Below are positions 7,734-14,574 of a stretch of DNA of 20,683 nucleotides, piece by piece (the stretch's first letter is position 1; every line of letters starts with the position of its first letter). Location of the stretch: contig JAKFWE010000332.1 of NCBI GenBank assembly GCA_021732895.1, forward strand, positions 1 through 20,683, in the 5' to 3' direction. Both the position numbers and the translations under genes were made by a program. A model generated the notes under the pieces. That model did not search any database. It worked only from the letters and a program-made list of their open reading frames with translations, and had not been told where the DNA came from. Source of the stretch: Allobosea sp. (GTDB taxonomy: Bacteria > Pseudomonadota > Alphaproteobacteria > Rhizobiales > Beijerinckiaceae).

Positions 7734-7761
7734 GCTCTAGCCTGCCATGGCGGCAAAGCAA
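7734..7761 (-). promoter_or_regulatory. Candidate promoter of the ppsR operon
   Basis: On the minus strand TTGCTT (7761-7756) and TAGAGC (7739-7734) are separated by 16 bp. This would start transcription about 25 bases before the ppsR GTG. The -35 is fair and the -10 weak. Confidence 0.35.
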
Positions 7762-7846
7762 ATTGCCGGTGCGGTGATTCGGCCGGCCGGCGCTCCGATT
7801 CGAACCATTCGCCGCGTTGGGCCCCGCCCCTCATGCCGGGGATGGC

Positions 7847-7855
7847 TGTGGACAA
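7847..7855 (-). promoter_or_regulatory. DnaA-box-like 9-mer
   Basis: The minus strand reads TTGTCCACA, 8 of 9 bases of the TTATCCACA consensus. A weaker copy, CTGTCCACA (7 of 9), is on the same strand at 8062-8054, and a third, 6 of 9, follows at 8073-8065. The same strand and spacing towards the AT-rich segment suit an origin. Confidence 0.5.
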
Positions 7856-7941
7856 GGCCGGGTTACCGGACCCGATCCCGGTGCGCCTGTATAACTGCGC
7901 TCGGGGTTCAACAGGATGAGCGGAGCCGGTCGCAGCGGCGA

Positions 7942-7957
7942 TGTTTCACGTGAATCA
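7942..7957. promoter_or_regulatory. parS-like ParB site inside the putative origin
   Basis: TGTTTCACGTGAATCA matches the parS consensus TGTTTCACGTGAAACA at 15 of 16 bases. The single change (A to T at position 14) creates GAATC, a GANTC methylation motif, at 7952-7956. ParB from the parB gene in this window is the expected ligand. Confidence 0.8.
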
Positions 7958-7992
7958 TTCCGAAGGGGGGACCAGGCCGCGATTGCGATTGG

Positions 7993-8007
7993 TTAATAAC
8001 CGGTTAA
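7993..8007. promoter_or_regulatory. Perfect CtrA box (TTAA-N7-TTAA)
   Basis: TTAATAACCGGTTAA fits the full-length CtrA consensus TTAA-N7-TTAA exactly. In Caulobacter such boxes in the origin let phosphorylated CtrA block initiation. The second half also lies in the palindrome GGTTAACC (8002-8009). TTAA is rare in such GC-rich DNA, so two copies at this spacing are unlikely by chance. Confidence 0.7.
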
Positions 8008-8053
8008 CCGCCGACCCACCGACCGACGGCGTGCTACCGGAGGAGGACGAGCC

Positions 8054-8062
8054 TGTGGACAG
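8054..8062 (-). promoter_or_regulatory. Weak DnaA-box-like 9-mer
   Basis: Minus-strand CTGTCCACA matches the consensus at 7 of 9 positions. It is followed 2 bases later by a further degenerate copy at 8065-8073, and lies about 40 bp from the AT-rich segment. Confidence 0.35.
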
Positions 8063-8104
8063 CCGGTGGACAGGATTGCGGCATGGCTTTCGCCCCCCTC
8101 CAGG

Positions 8105-8140
8105 AATCAAAACAAAAGATTCTCTCTAGGATTATTTATT
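8105..8140. other. AT-rich segment, candidate DNA unwinding element
   Basis: By hand count 8 of 36 bases are G or C (about 22%), against a surrounding composition that is clearly well above 60%. It includes CAAAACAAAAG and ATTATTTATT. It sits between the DnaA-box-like motifs and hemE, where a duplex unwinding element would be expected. It may also supply the hemE promoter region. Confidence 0.55.
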
Positions 8141-8171
8141 GGCTAAGAGGGGAGACGCGACGGGAGTGGAC

Positions 8172-9206
8172 ATGACGACACGCGAGCAGGGCCTGTTTCT
8201 CAGGGCGCTTTCGGGCGAAAGCCTGTCCAGACCGCCGATCTGGATGATGCGTCAGGCGGGGCGCTATCTCCCGGAATACCGTGAGGTTCGCGCCCGGGCC
8301 GGCGGCTTTCTGGATCTCTGCTACACGCCGGACCTTGCAGCCGAGGTCACCATGCAGCCGATCCGGCGCTTTGGGTTCGACGCCGCCATCCTGTTTTCCG
8401 ATATTCTGGTTCTGCCGCATGCGCTCGGGCAGAAGCTCTGGTTCGTCGAAGGCGAGGGGCCGCGCCTGGAGCCGGTCGCGGATGCAGCGCGGTTCGGGGA
8501 GATTCGCGCCGAGATCGACCAGGACAAGCTCGCTCCGGTCTACGAGACGGTCCGCCGCGTCCGTGCCGCGCTGTCCGACGAGACGGCCCTGATCGGTTTC
8601 TGCGGGGCGCCCTGGACAGTCGCGACCTATATGGTCGCGGGGCGCGGCACGCCCGACAAGGGTCCGGCGAAGGCGTTGTTTCGCGACGATCCGGCGCTGT
8701 TTGGCGCCATGATCGACCGCCTGGTCGAGAATTCCGCGACCTATCTGATCGGCCAGCTCGACGCCGGGGTCGACGCCGTGCAGATTTTCGACAGTTGGGC
8801 GGGTTCCCTCGAGAAGGCCGACTTCCTGCGCTGGTGCGTGCGCCCGATGGCCGAAATCGTCGCCAGGGTGCGCGCACGGCATCCCGAAGCCAGGATCATC
8901 GGCTTCCCGCGTGGCGCGGGCGAACTGATTCCGCTTTATCTCGATGCGGTGAAGGTCGATGCCGTCGGGCTGGAATCGGAGATCGATCGCGACTTTGCCC
9001 GCGACGCGATCCAGAGCCGCGTCACCGTGCAGGGAAACCTCGATCCACTGACGCTGCGCGCCGGCGGCGAGGCGCTGGAGCGCGAGGTGGCGGCCGTGCT
9101 GGCGGCCTTCGGCGCGGGGCCGTTCGTGTTCAACCTCGGCCACGGCATCCTGCCCGACACGCCGATCGCGCATGTCGAGCGGCTGCTCGAACTGGTCCGG
9201 AACTGA
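8172..9206 (+). CDS. hemE: Uroporphyrinogen decarboxylase
   Basis: A 344-residue protein. I place the start at ATG 8172, with GGGAG 5 bases upstream; GTG 8166 and a TTG at 8139 are in-frame alternatives that would add 2 and 11 residues. The N-terminal signature PPIWMMRQAGRYLPEY carries the substrate-binding Arg27 and Arg31, FSDIL holds the catalytic Asp77, and GFPRGAG is the second family signature. The enzyme removes four acetate carboxyl groups from uroporphyrinogen III to give coproporphyrinogen III, in the cytoplasm. The gene abuts the putative origin and is followed 15 bp later by hemJ, another haem gene. In Caulobacter the hemE promoter lies inside the origin, and the same arrangement is implied here. 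Confidence 0.97.
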   Translation: MTTREQGLFLRALSGESLSRPPIWMMRQAGRYLPEYREVRARAGGFLDLCYTPDLAAEVTMQPIRRFGFDAAILFSDILVLPHALGQKLWFVEGEGPRLEPVADAARFGEIRAEIDQDKLAPVYETVRRVRAALSDETALIGFCGAPWTVATYMVAGRGTPDKGPAKALFRDDPALFGAMIDRLVENSATYLIGQLDAGVDAVQIFDSWAGSLEKADFLRWCVRPMAEIVARVRARHPEARIIGFPRGAGELIPLYLDAVKVDAVGLESEIDRDFARDAIQSRVTVQGNLDPLTLRAGGEALEREVAAVLAAFGAGPFVFNLGHGILPDTPIAHVERLLELVRN

Positions 9207-9221
9207 GACGGCGCGCTCGCG

Positions 9222-9644
9222 ATGTATGACTGGATCAAGGCCGTCCATGTCATGGCCGTCATCTCGTGGATGGCCGGCATGCTCTATCTGCCGCGGCTGA
9301 TGGTCTATCATAGCGACACGCCTGTCGGATCGGCCCAGTCCGAGACCTTCAAGACGATGGAGCGGCGGCTTCTCCGGGGCATCATGACCCCGGCGATGAT
9401 CGTGACCTGGGCGCTGGGGCTCTGGCTCGCCTGGGATGCGTTCGGCTTCAGGGGCGGCTGGCTGCACGGCAAGATCGCGCTGGTGCTCGTGCTGTCGGGA
9501 ATCCATGGCTATCTCGCCGGGAGGGTGCGCGCCTTCGCCGAGGACCGCAACGACAGGACGGGGCGCTTCTACCGCATCATCAACGAGGTACCGGCTGTCC
9601 TGATGGCCGCGATCGTGATTCTCGTCGTCGTCAAGCCGTTCTGA
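9222..9644 (+). CDS. hemJ: Protoporphyrinogen IX oxidase HemJ
   Basis: A 140-residue membrane protein with four transmembrane segments (about 7-25, 53-71, 83-100 and 121-138). The conserved His9 (KAVHVMAVISWMAGMLYLPRL region) and Lys84 (WLHGKIAL) match the haem-ligand and essential lysine positions of the HemJ/UPF0093 family. Other family marks are TPAMIVTW and the C-terminal NEVPAVLMAAIVILVVVKPF. HemJ oxidises protoporphyrinogen IX to protoporphyrin IX, the penultimate step of haem synthesis, replacing HemG or HemY. The 15-bp gap from hemE indicates one transcript. The ribosome-binding site is weak. Confidence 0.95.
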   Translation: MYDWIKAVHVMAVISWMAGMLYLPRLMVYHSDTPVGSAQSETFKTMERRLLRGIMTPAMIVTWALGLWLAWDAFGFRGGWLHGKIALVLVLSGIHGYLAGRVRAFAEDRNDRTGRFYRIINEVPAVLMAAIVILVVVKPF

Positions 9645-9664
9645 TCGCGACGATCGTTTCCGGC

Positions 9665-9693
9665 TTGAGCCCGCCTTCGAATCCGGCTATCAA
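9665..9693 (+). promoter_or_regulatory. Candidate promoter in the hemJ-rho gap
   Basis: TTGAGC (9665-9670) and TATCAA (9688-9693) are 17 bp apart, a reasonable housekeeping promoter, and would leave a long rho leader of about 165 bases. The overlapping sequence AAGCGTCACGCTT (9692-9704), followed by TTC, could instead be a weak terminator hairpin for hemJ. The rest of the 220-bp gap shows nothing I can name. Confidence 0.3.
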
Positions 9694-9864
9694 GCGTCAC
9701 GCTTTTCTTGCGTCCTCCCTGTTGTCGATGGTTCGTGAGCCCGCTGCCGCCGCAGACGCTCATGGCGCGCATGAAGCGCGCAGGCCGTTTTCGCCCTGTC
9801 GAACTTTCCTCTGAAGTCATGCTCCCGGCGCCCCGCGTCGGGACGATCACGATCCGGGTGCCCC

Positions 9865-11130
9865 ATGCGGGAAATCAAGCTTCACGAACTCAAGATCAAA
9901 TCGCCGACCGAACTCCTGACCTTTTCCGAGGGTCTCGAGGTCGAGAACGCCAGCACGATGCGCAAGCAGGAGCTGATGTTCGCCATTCTGAAGCAGCTCG
10001 CGGCCAAGGATACGGAGATTCTCGGCGAAGGCGTCGTCGAGGTGCTTCCCGACGGCTTCGGCTTCCTGCGTTCCTCCGATTCCAACTATCTGCCCGGACC
10101 GGACGACATCTACGTCTCGCCGACGCAGATCCGGAAATTCGGTCTGCGCACCGGCGACACGGTCGAGGGCCCCATTCGCGGGCCGAAGGACGGGGAGCGC
10201 TATTTCGCGCTGCTCAAGGTCAGCACGATCAATTTCGAGGATCCGGAGAAGATCAAGCACAAGATCAACTTCGACAATCTGACGCCGCTTTACCCTGACG
10301 AGCGCCTGCGCCTCGAGGTGCAGGACCCGACGAAGAAGGATTTCTCGGCCCGCGTCATCGACATCGTCTCGCCGATCGGCAAGGGCCAGCGCGCCCTGAT
10401 CGTCGCGCCGCCGCGCACCGGCAAGACCGTGCTGCTGCAGAACATCGCGCAGTCGATCACAACCAACCATCCGGAATGCTACCTGATCGTGCTGTTGATC
10501 GACGAGCGGCCGGAAGAGGTCACCGACATGCAGCGCTCGGTGAAGGGCGAGGTCGTGTCCTCGACCTTCGACGAGCCGGCATCGCGTCACGTGCAGGTTG
10601 CGGAAATGGTCATCGAGAAGGCGAAACGCCTGGTCGAGCACGGCCGCGACGTGGTGATCCTGCTCGATTCGATCACCCGTCTCGGGCGCGCCTACAACAC
10701 CGTCGTGCCGTCCTCCGGCAAGGTGCTGACCGGCGGCGTCGACGCCAACGCCCTGCAGCGGCCCAAGCGCTTCTTCGGCGCCGCCCGCAACATCGAGGAA
10801 GGCGGTTCGCTGACCATCGTCGCGACCGCGCTGATCGACACCGGCTCGCGCATGGACGAGGTGATCTTCGAGGAGTTCAAGGGCACGGGCAATTCCGAGG
10901 TCATCCTCGACCGCAAGGTCGCCGACAAGCGCATCTTCCCGGCGATCGACATCATCAAGTCGGGCACCCGCAAGGAAGAGCTCATCACGCCGAAATCGGA
11001 TCTGCAGAAGACCTATGTGCTGCGCCGCATCCTCAACCCGATGGGCCCGCAGGACGCGATCGAGTTCCTGATGGACAAGCTGCGCCAGACCAAACAGAAC
11101 TCCGAGTTCTTCGACTCGATGAACACCTGA
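9865..11130 (+). CDS. rho: Transcription termination factor Rho
   Basis: A 421-residue protein starting MREIKLHELKIKSPTELL at ATG 9865. An N-terminal helical domain and RNA-binding cold-shock-like domain (about 50-125) contain GVVEVLPDGFGFLRS and DIYVSPTQIRKFGLR. The ATPase core has Walker A APPRTGKT (181-188), IVLLIDERPEEVTDM, Walker B VVILLDSITRLGRAYN, the Q-loop SSGKVLTGGVD and the R-loop region FKGTGNSE. The C-terminus RQTKQNSEFFDSM matches the family. There is no long insertion in the N-terminal domain. Rho is a hexameric RNA helicase that releases transcripts. The long leader could permit autoregulation, as known for E. coli rho, but no element is clearly visible. Confidence 0.98.
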   Translation: MREIKLHELKIKSPTELLTFSEGLEVENASTMRKQELMFAILKQLAAKDTEILGEGVVEVLPDGFGFLRSSDSNYLPGPDDIYVSPTQIRKFGLRTGDTVEGPIRGPKDGERYFALLKVSTINFEDPEKIKHKINFDNLTPLYPDERLRLEVQDPTKKDFSARVIDIVSPIGKGQRALIVAPPRTGKTVLLQNIAQSITTNHPECYLIVLLIDERPEEVTDMQRSVKGEVVSSTFDEPASRHVQVAEMVIEKAKRLVEHGRDVVILLDSITRLGRAYNTVVPSSGKVLTGGVDANALQRPKRFFGAARNIEEGGSLTIVATALIDTGSRMDEVIFEEFKGTGNSEVILDRKVADKRIFPAIDIIKSGTRKEELITPKSDLQKTYVLRRILNPMGPQDAIEFLMDKLRQTKQNSEFFDSMNT

Positions 11131-11144
11131 GCCGCAGAGGCGCC

Positions 11145-13142
11145 TCAGCGCGCGGCGCGGATGGCCTCGGCCAATCGATTCGGATCCGTGACGGGGGGCA
11201 GGCAGCGGCCCTGGAAGCAGATGAAGGCGGCCCCGCGCCCGGCCTGCCGGGCCATGGCCGCCGCCGGATGCCCAGCCCGCAAGGCGTCGACCTCCGGGCA
11301 ATCCACGATGAGCGTGCCGGTGTAGGGCAGCCGCAGGGCGGCCTGGCGCAGGGCCGCGCGCTCTTCGCCGGCGATGACGATCTCGACGCCGTGCCGCGCC
11401 AGGTCATAGGCGTTCAGAATGGAGCCGTGCGCCACGGGCGACGCGACAGCGGCGGAAAGGCCCGCGGCCAGAAAGTTGTCGGCGCGCCTGCGGTCGCCGT
11501 CCTCGCCGGTCTTGGCCGCGATTCGCAGCAGGTTGCCGGCGTGAACGCCGTTGGCGTTGGGTACGGCGTCGTCATGGGTCGGCCTCGGCATGACCGGCAG
11601 ACCGCCGGAATCCTGCACGGTCATCCCGAGTAGGCCCGTGCTTTCGTCCCGGTAGCGCCGCCAGAGATGGCTCGCCCAGCGCCGGGCGTCGTCGAGGTAA
11701 GACCGCGACGCGGTGGCGTCATGGAGCGCCAGCGCCGCATCGGTCATCGCGGCATGGTCGAGCGCGAAACCCGGCGCGATCAGCCGGCCGGCGCGGAAGG
11801 AGTGCGCCAGCCCATCGCCGTCGGCCATCGATTCGCTGGCGAAACGATAGGCGCGCTGCGCCAGCTCCAGCCAATCGGGCCGATTGAGCAAGCCGGCGGC
11901 GCGGGCGAGCGCTGCGATGACCAGCCCGTTCCAGTCGGCGAGAATCTTGTCGTCCCGGGCGGGTGGGATGCGCTGATTGCGCACCGTGAGGAGACGGTCG
12001 CGGATGGCGCGCAGGGCGGCTTGCGCGGGAGCGTCGGCGTCCGGCGTGTCCAGCCGGTTCAGAATCGTCGTCTCCTCCCAGTTTCCGTGCTCGGTCACGC
12101 CGTAGTGCAGCGCCAGCAGGGCGGCCTCGTCGGGCGTCAGCAGGTCGGCCAGTTGAGCGGCGGTCCAGACATAGAACTTGCCCTCGACGCCCTCGGAGTC
12201 GGCGTCCAGGCTTGCGGCGAAGGCTCCCTCGGGCAGAAGCATCTCGCGGGCGAGCCATGCAACGATGCCCTCGGCGGCCATGCGGGCGTCCTCGCGCCCC
12301 GACCCGGCCGCGTCGAGCGCGTAGAGCGGCAGCAACTGGGCGTTGTCGTAGAGCATCTTTTCGAAATGCGGCACGAGCCAGCGCGCATCGACGGCGTAGC
12401 GCGCGAAACCGCCGGCGAGATGGTCGTGAATGCCGCCCCTTTCCATCCTGTCGAGCGTCAGCCGCGCGGCCGCGCGCTCGGCCTCGCCGCCCGGCCGTTG
12501 GCCGCGCCGCCAGAGCAATTCGACCAGACCCGGATTGGGGAACTTGGGCGCGCCGTCGATCCCGCCGTTCACGGGGTCGAAGCTGGCTGCGACCCGCGCC
12601 GCGATGGCGTCGAGATCGGGCTCCGCCGAAGGCCCTGCGGCCTGCGCGCGCGGCTGCAACGCAGCGGTGATCGCGGAGGCGTTGCGCGCGATTCGCTCGG
12701 GATCCTCGGCATGGACGGCCGCTATCTGGCGCAGCACGGCGGGAAAACCCGGCCGGCCGTAACGCGATGTCGGCGGAAAATAGGTGCCGCCCCAGAAGGG
12801 CAGCCCCTCCGCCGTCAGGAACATCGTCAACGGCCAGCCGCCCTGTTCGCCGAGGCTGTGCAGCGCGCTCATATAGACATGGTCGATATCGGGCCGTTCC
12901 TCGCGATCGACCTTGATGTTGACGAAGAGCTCGTTCATCAGGGCCGCGATGGCCTCGTTCTCGAAGCTCTCATGAGCCATGACATGACACCAGTGGCAGG
13001 CGGCGTAGCCGACGGACAGCAGGACCGGACGGCCGCTGACCCTGGCTTCGGCGAAGGCTTCGTCGCTCCATTCCCACCAGTCGACCGGGTTGTCGCGATG
13101 CTGGAGCAGATAGGGACTTGCGGCTTGCGCGAGACGGTTCAT
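11145..13142 (-). CDS. DUF255 thioredoxin-domain protein (YyaL/SSP411 family)
   Basis: A 665-residue protein from ATG 13142, where the family start MNRLAQAASPYLLQHRDNPV begins; the open frame to 13289 lies inside divergent mnmE and is discarded. The N-terminal thioredoxin-like DUF255 domain (1-165) has DWWEWSDEAFAEAR and ACHWCHVMAHESFE with CxxC cysteines at 49 and 52, then VNIKVDREERPDID. A second alpha-barrel-like (six-hairpin glycosidase-type) region holds GGIHDHLAGGFARYAVD, VPHFEKMLYDNAQL and DADSEGVEGKFYVW. The family is widespread from bacteria to mammals (SPATA20), with no settled activity. It is tail to tail with rho, and head to head with mnmE, separated by only 35 bp from the mnmE start I prefer. 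Confidence 0.94.
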   Translation of the reverse strand: MNRLAQAASPYLLQHRDNPVDWWEWSDEAFAEARVSGRPVLLSVGYAACHWCHVMAHESFENEAIAALMNELFVNIKVDREERPDIDHVYMSALHSLGEQGGWPLTMFLTAEGLPFWGGTYFPPTSRYGRPGFPAVLRQIAAVHAEDPERIARNASAITAALQPRAQAAGPSAEPDLDAIAARVAASFDPVNGGIDGAPKFPNPGLVELLWRRGQRPGGEAERAAARLTLDRMERGGIHDHLAGGFARYAVDARWLVPHFEKMLYDNAQLLPLYALDAAGSGREDARMAAEGIVAWLAREMLLPEGAFAASLDADSEGVEGKFYVWTAAQLADLLTPDEAALLALHYGVTEHGNWEETTILNRLDTPDADAPAQAALRAIRDRLLTVRNQRIPPARDDKILADWNGLVIAALARAAGLLNRPDWLELAQRAYRFASESMADGDGLAHSFRAGRLIAPGFALDHAAMTDAALALHDATASRSYLDDARRWASHLWRRYRDESTGLLGMTVQDSGGLPVMPRPTHDDAVPNANGVHAGNLLRIAAKTGEDGDRRRADNFLAAGLSAAVASPVAHGSILNAYDLARHGVEIVIAGEERAALRQAALRLPYTGTLIVDCPEVDALRAGHPAAAMARQAGRGAAFICFQGRCLPPVTDPNRLAEAIRAAR

Positions 13143-13177
13143 CGCTTGAGGGTCCTGTGAGCGAGCCGGAGTTGCGT

Positions 13178-14488
13178 GTGTCGGCACAGCCATACAAGAC
13201 GATTGTGGCGGTGTCGTCCGGCGCCGGACGCTCCGGCGTCGCGGTCGTGCGGCTTTCGGGTCCACAGGTTCGATTCGCCCTCGCAACAATCGCCGGCTGC
13301 GTTCCGCCTGCCCGCCGGGCCACGCTTCGCCGGCTGCGCGATTCCGAGGGCGGCCTGATCGATACGGCGCTGATCCTTTACTTCCCGGGCCCGGCCAGCT
13401 TCACGGGCGAAGACGTCGCCGAGTTTCAGGTTCACGGCTCGCGCGCGGTGCTTTCCGCCGTGATCGCCACGTTGACCGCCCTGCCCGACGTCAGGCTGGC
13501 CGAACCCGGCGAGTTCACGCGGCGCGCCTTCGAGGCCGGCAAGCTCGACCTGGCGGCGGTGGAAGGGCTTGCCGACCTGATCGATTCGGAAACGGAATGG
13601 CAGCGGCGCCAGGCCCTTCGCCAGATGGAGGGGGCGCTCGGCGAGGCCGCCGCGACCTGGCGCGGGCGGCTGATCCAGGCGATGGCCTTGCTCGAGGCCG
13701 AGATCGACTTCTCCGACGAGGGCGATGTTTCGGGTCCGGTCATCGCGCAAGCCGTCGCATTGGTGGCGGAGACGCATCGCAGCCTGATCGATGCCCTAGG
13801 CTCGTTCCGCACCGGTGAGCGCGTCCGGGACGGGTTCATCGTCGTGCTGGCCGGGCCTCCCAACGCCGGCAAGTCGAGCCTGCTGAACGCTCTGGCGCGC
13901 CGCGACGTCGCCATCGTTTCGGACGCGCCCGGGACGACGCGCGACGCCATCGAACTGCGGCTCGATCTGCGAGGCTGGCCGGTGACGCTGATCGACACCG
14001 CCGGCCTGCGCGACAGCGAGGACGCCATCGAGGCGGAGGGCGTCCGGCGCGCGCTCGCGCTGGGCGCCCGGGCCGACCTGGTGCTGAGGCTCCGCGCGAT
14101 CGATTCGGCCCCGAACCCATTCGTGCCTCACGCGCGCGAGCTGGCGATCGCGACCAAGGCGGATCTGCCGGGACGCGTCCTGCCCGGCGAGATGCCGGTT
14201 TCGGCGCGCTCCGGCGCCGGGATCGAGGCTCTGCTCAACGCCATCGAAGCGGAGTTCGCCGGGCTGAGCGCTCCGGAGCCGGCGCTGCTGACGCGCGAGC
14301 GTCAACGTCGCGCGGTGGCGCAGGGCGCCGAGGCGCTTGAACGAATGATCGGCGCGCGCCATCGCGAAGCCGAGCTCCTGGCCGAAGACGTCAGGTTGGC
14401 CGTGCGCGCGCTGGAGCGCCTGACGGGGCGGATCGAAAGCGAAGACGTTCTCGACGCGCTGTTTGCGGATTTCTGCATCGGAAAATGA
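13178..14488 (+). CDS. mnmE: tRNA modification GTPase MnmE (TrmE)
   Basis: A 436-residue protein with GTG start 13178, preferred because GGAG lies 6 bases upstream and the family motif IVAVSSGAGRSGVAVVRLSG follows after 8 residues. An in-frame GTG at 13157 would add 7 residues. The tetrahydrofolate-binding N-terminal domain contains GEFTRRAFEAGKLDL. The G domain has G1 GPPNAGKSS (about residue 226), G2 DAPGTTRD, G3 DTAGLRD and G4 TKAD. The last residues are FCIGK, with the conserved C-terminal Cys motif. With MnmG it installs the (carboxymethyl)aminomethyl group on wobble uridine 34 of tRNAs. It is followed by a parS and then mnmG, and starts 35 bp from the divergent DUF255 gene. Confidence 0.97.
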   Translation: MSAQPYKTIVAVSSGAGRSGVAVVRLSGPQVRFALATIAGCVPPARRATLRRLRDSEGGLIDTALILYFPGPASFTGEDVAEFQVHGSRAVLSAVIATLTALPDVRLAEPGEFTRRAFEAGKLDLAAVEGLADLIDSETEWQRRQALRQMEGALGEAAATWRGRLIQAMALLEAEIDFSDEGDVSGPVIAQAVALVAETHRSLIDALGSFRTGERVRDGFIVVLAGPPNAGKSSLLNALARRDVAIVSDAPGTTRDAIELRLDLRGWPVTLIDTAGLRDSEDAIEAEGVRRALALGARADLVLRLRAIDSAPNPFVPHARELAIATKADLPGRVLPGEMPVSARSGAGIEALLNAIEAEFAGLSAPEPALLTRERQRRAVAQGAEALERMIGARHREAELLAEDVRLAVRALERLTGRIESEDVLDALFADFCIGK

Positions 14489-14499
14489 GAATCGACGCG

Positions 14500-14515
14500 T
14501 GTTTCACGTGAAACC
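14500..14515. promoter_or_regulatory. parS site between mnmE and mnmG
   Basis: TGTTTCACGTGAAACC matches the 16-bp consensus at 15 positions, with a complete 14-bp palindrome GTTTCACGTGAAAC at 14501-14514. It sits in the 86-bp gap between the mnmE stop and the mnmG ATG, about 6.5 kb from the parS in the putative origin. Confidence 0.93.
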
Positions 14516-14574
14516 GGCGGCGCGGCCGGCAGTTCGCGTTGACCCGCGCCAACGGCTTGGATAGCCAGAGAGCC

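Larger units (their letters stand above)
7703..8171. other. Putative chromosomal replication origin (oriC) between ppsR and hemE
   Basis: This is the longest gene-free stretch of the window (469 bp). Position is the main argument: the Caulobacter origin lies between hemE and the DUF299 gene (RP001/CC_0001), the same pair that flanks this interval, and the gene units on both sides run outward. Inside are DnaA-box-like 9-mers (7847-7855, 8054-8062), a parS-like site (7942-7957), a perfect CtrA box (7993-8007), five GANTC motifs and an AT-rich segment (8105-8140). A 62-codon open frame at 7941-8129 has no similarity to anything I know and is probably chance. DnaA boxes are few and imperfect, so initiation here is inferred rather than seen. 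Confidence 0.75.

Noticed and set aside
7941..8129. A 62-codon plus-strand frame starting MFHVNHSE in the origin interval
   Set aside because: Its first codons are the parS site, it spans the CtrA box and lacks a ribosome-binding site or recognisable motif. A chance open frame is more likely.
8136..9506. A 456-codon minus-strand frame opposite hemE and hemJ
   Set aside because: It is the antisense of two clear genes, is rich in Arg/His/Gly/Asp with no family motif, and such long shadow frames are normal in GC-rich DNA.
10587..10596. TCACGTGCAG in rho as a possible fourth parS
   Set aside because: Only the CACGTG centre and one flanking T are shared with the consensus; the outer bases do not match.
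11137..11146. GAGGCGCCTC palindrome between rho and the DUF255 gene as a terminator
   Set aside because: It has no loop-forming centre or T run, and short GC palindromes are common in this DNA.
9847..11301. A 484-codon minus-strand frame opposite rho
   Set aside because: Antisense to an unmistakable rho gene; composition is that of a shadow frame.
13118..13177. Longer N-terminus for MnmE from 13118 or 13157
   Set aside because: The added residues resemble no MnmE N-terminus and overlap the DUF255 start; GTG 13178 has a better ribosome-binding site and family-typical distance to the first motif.
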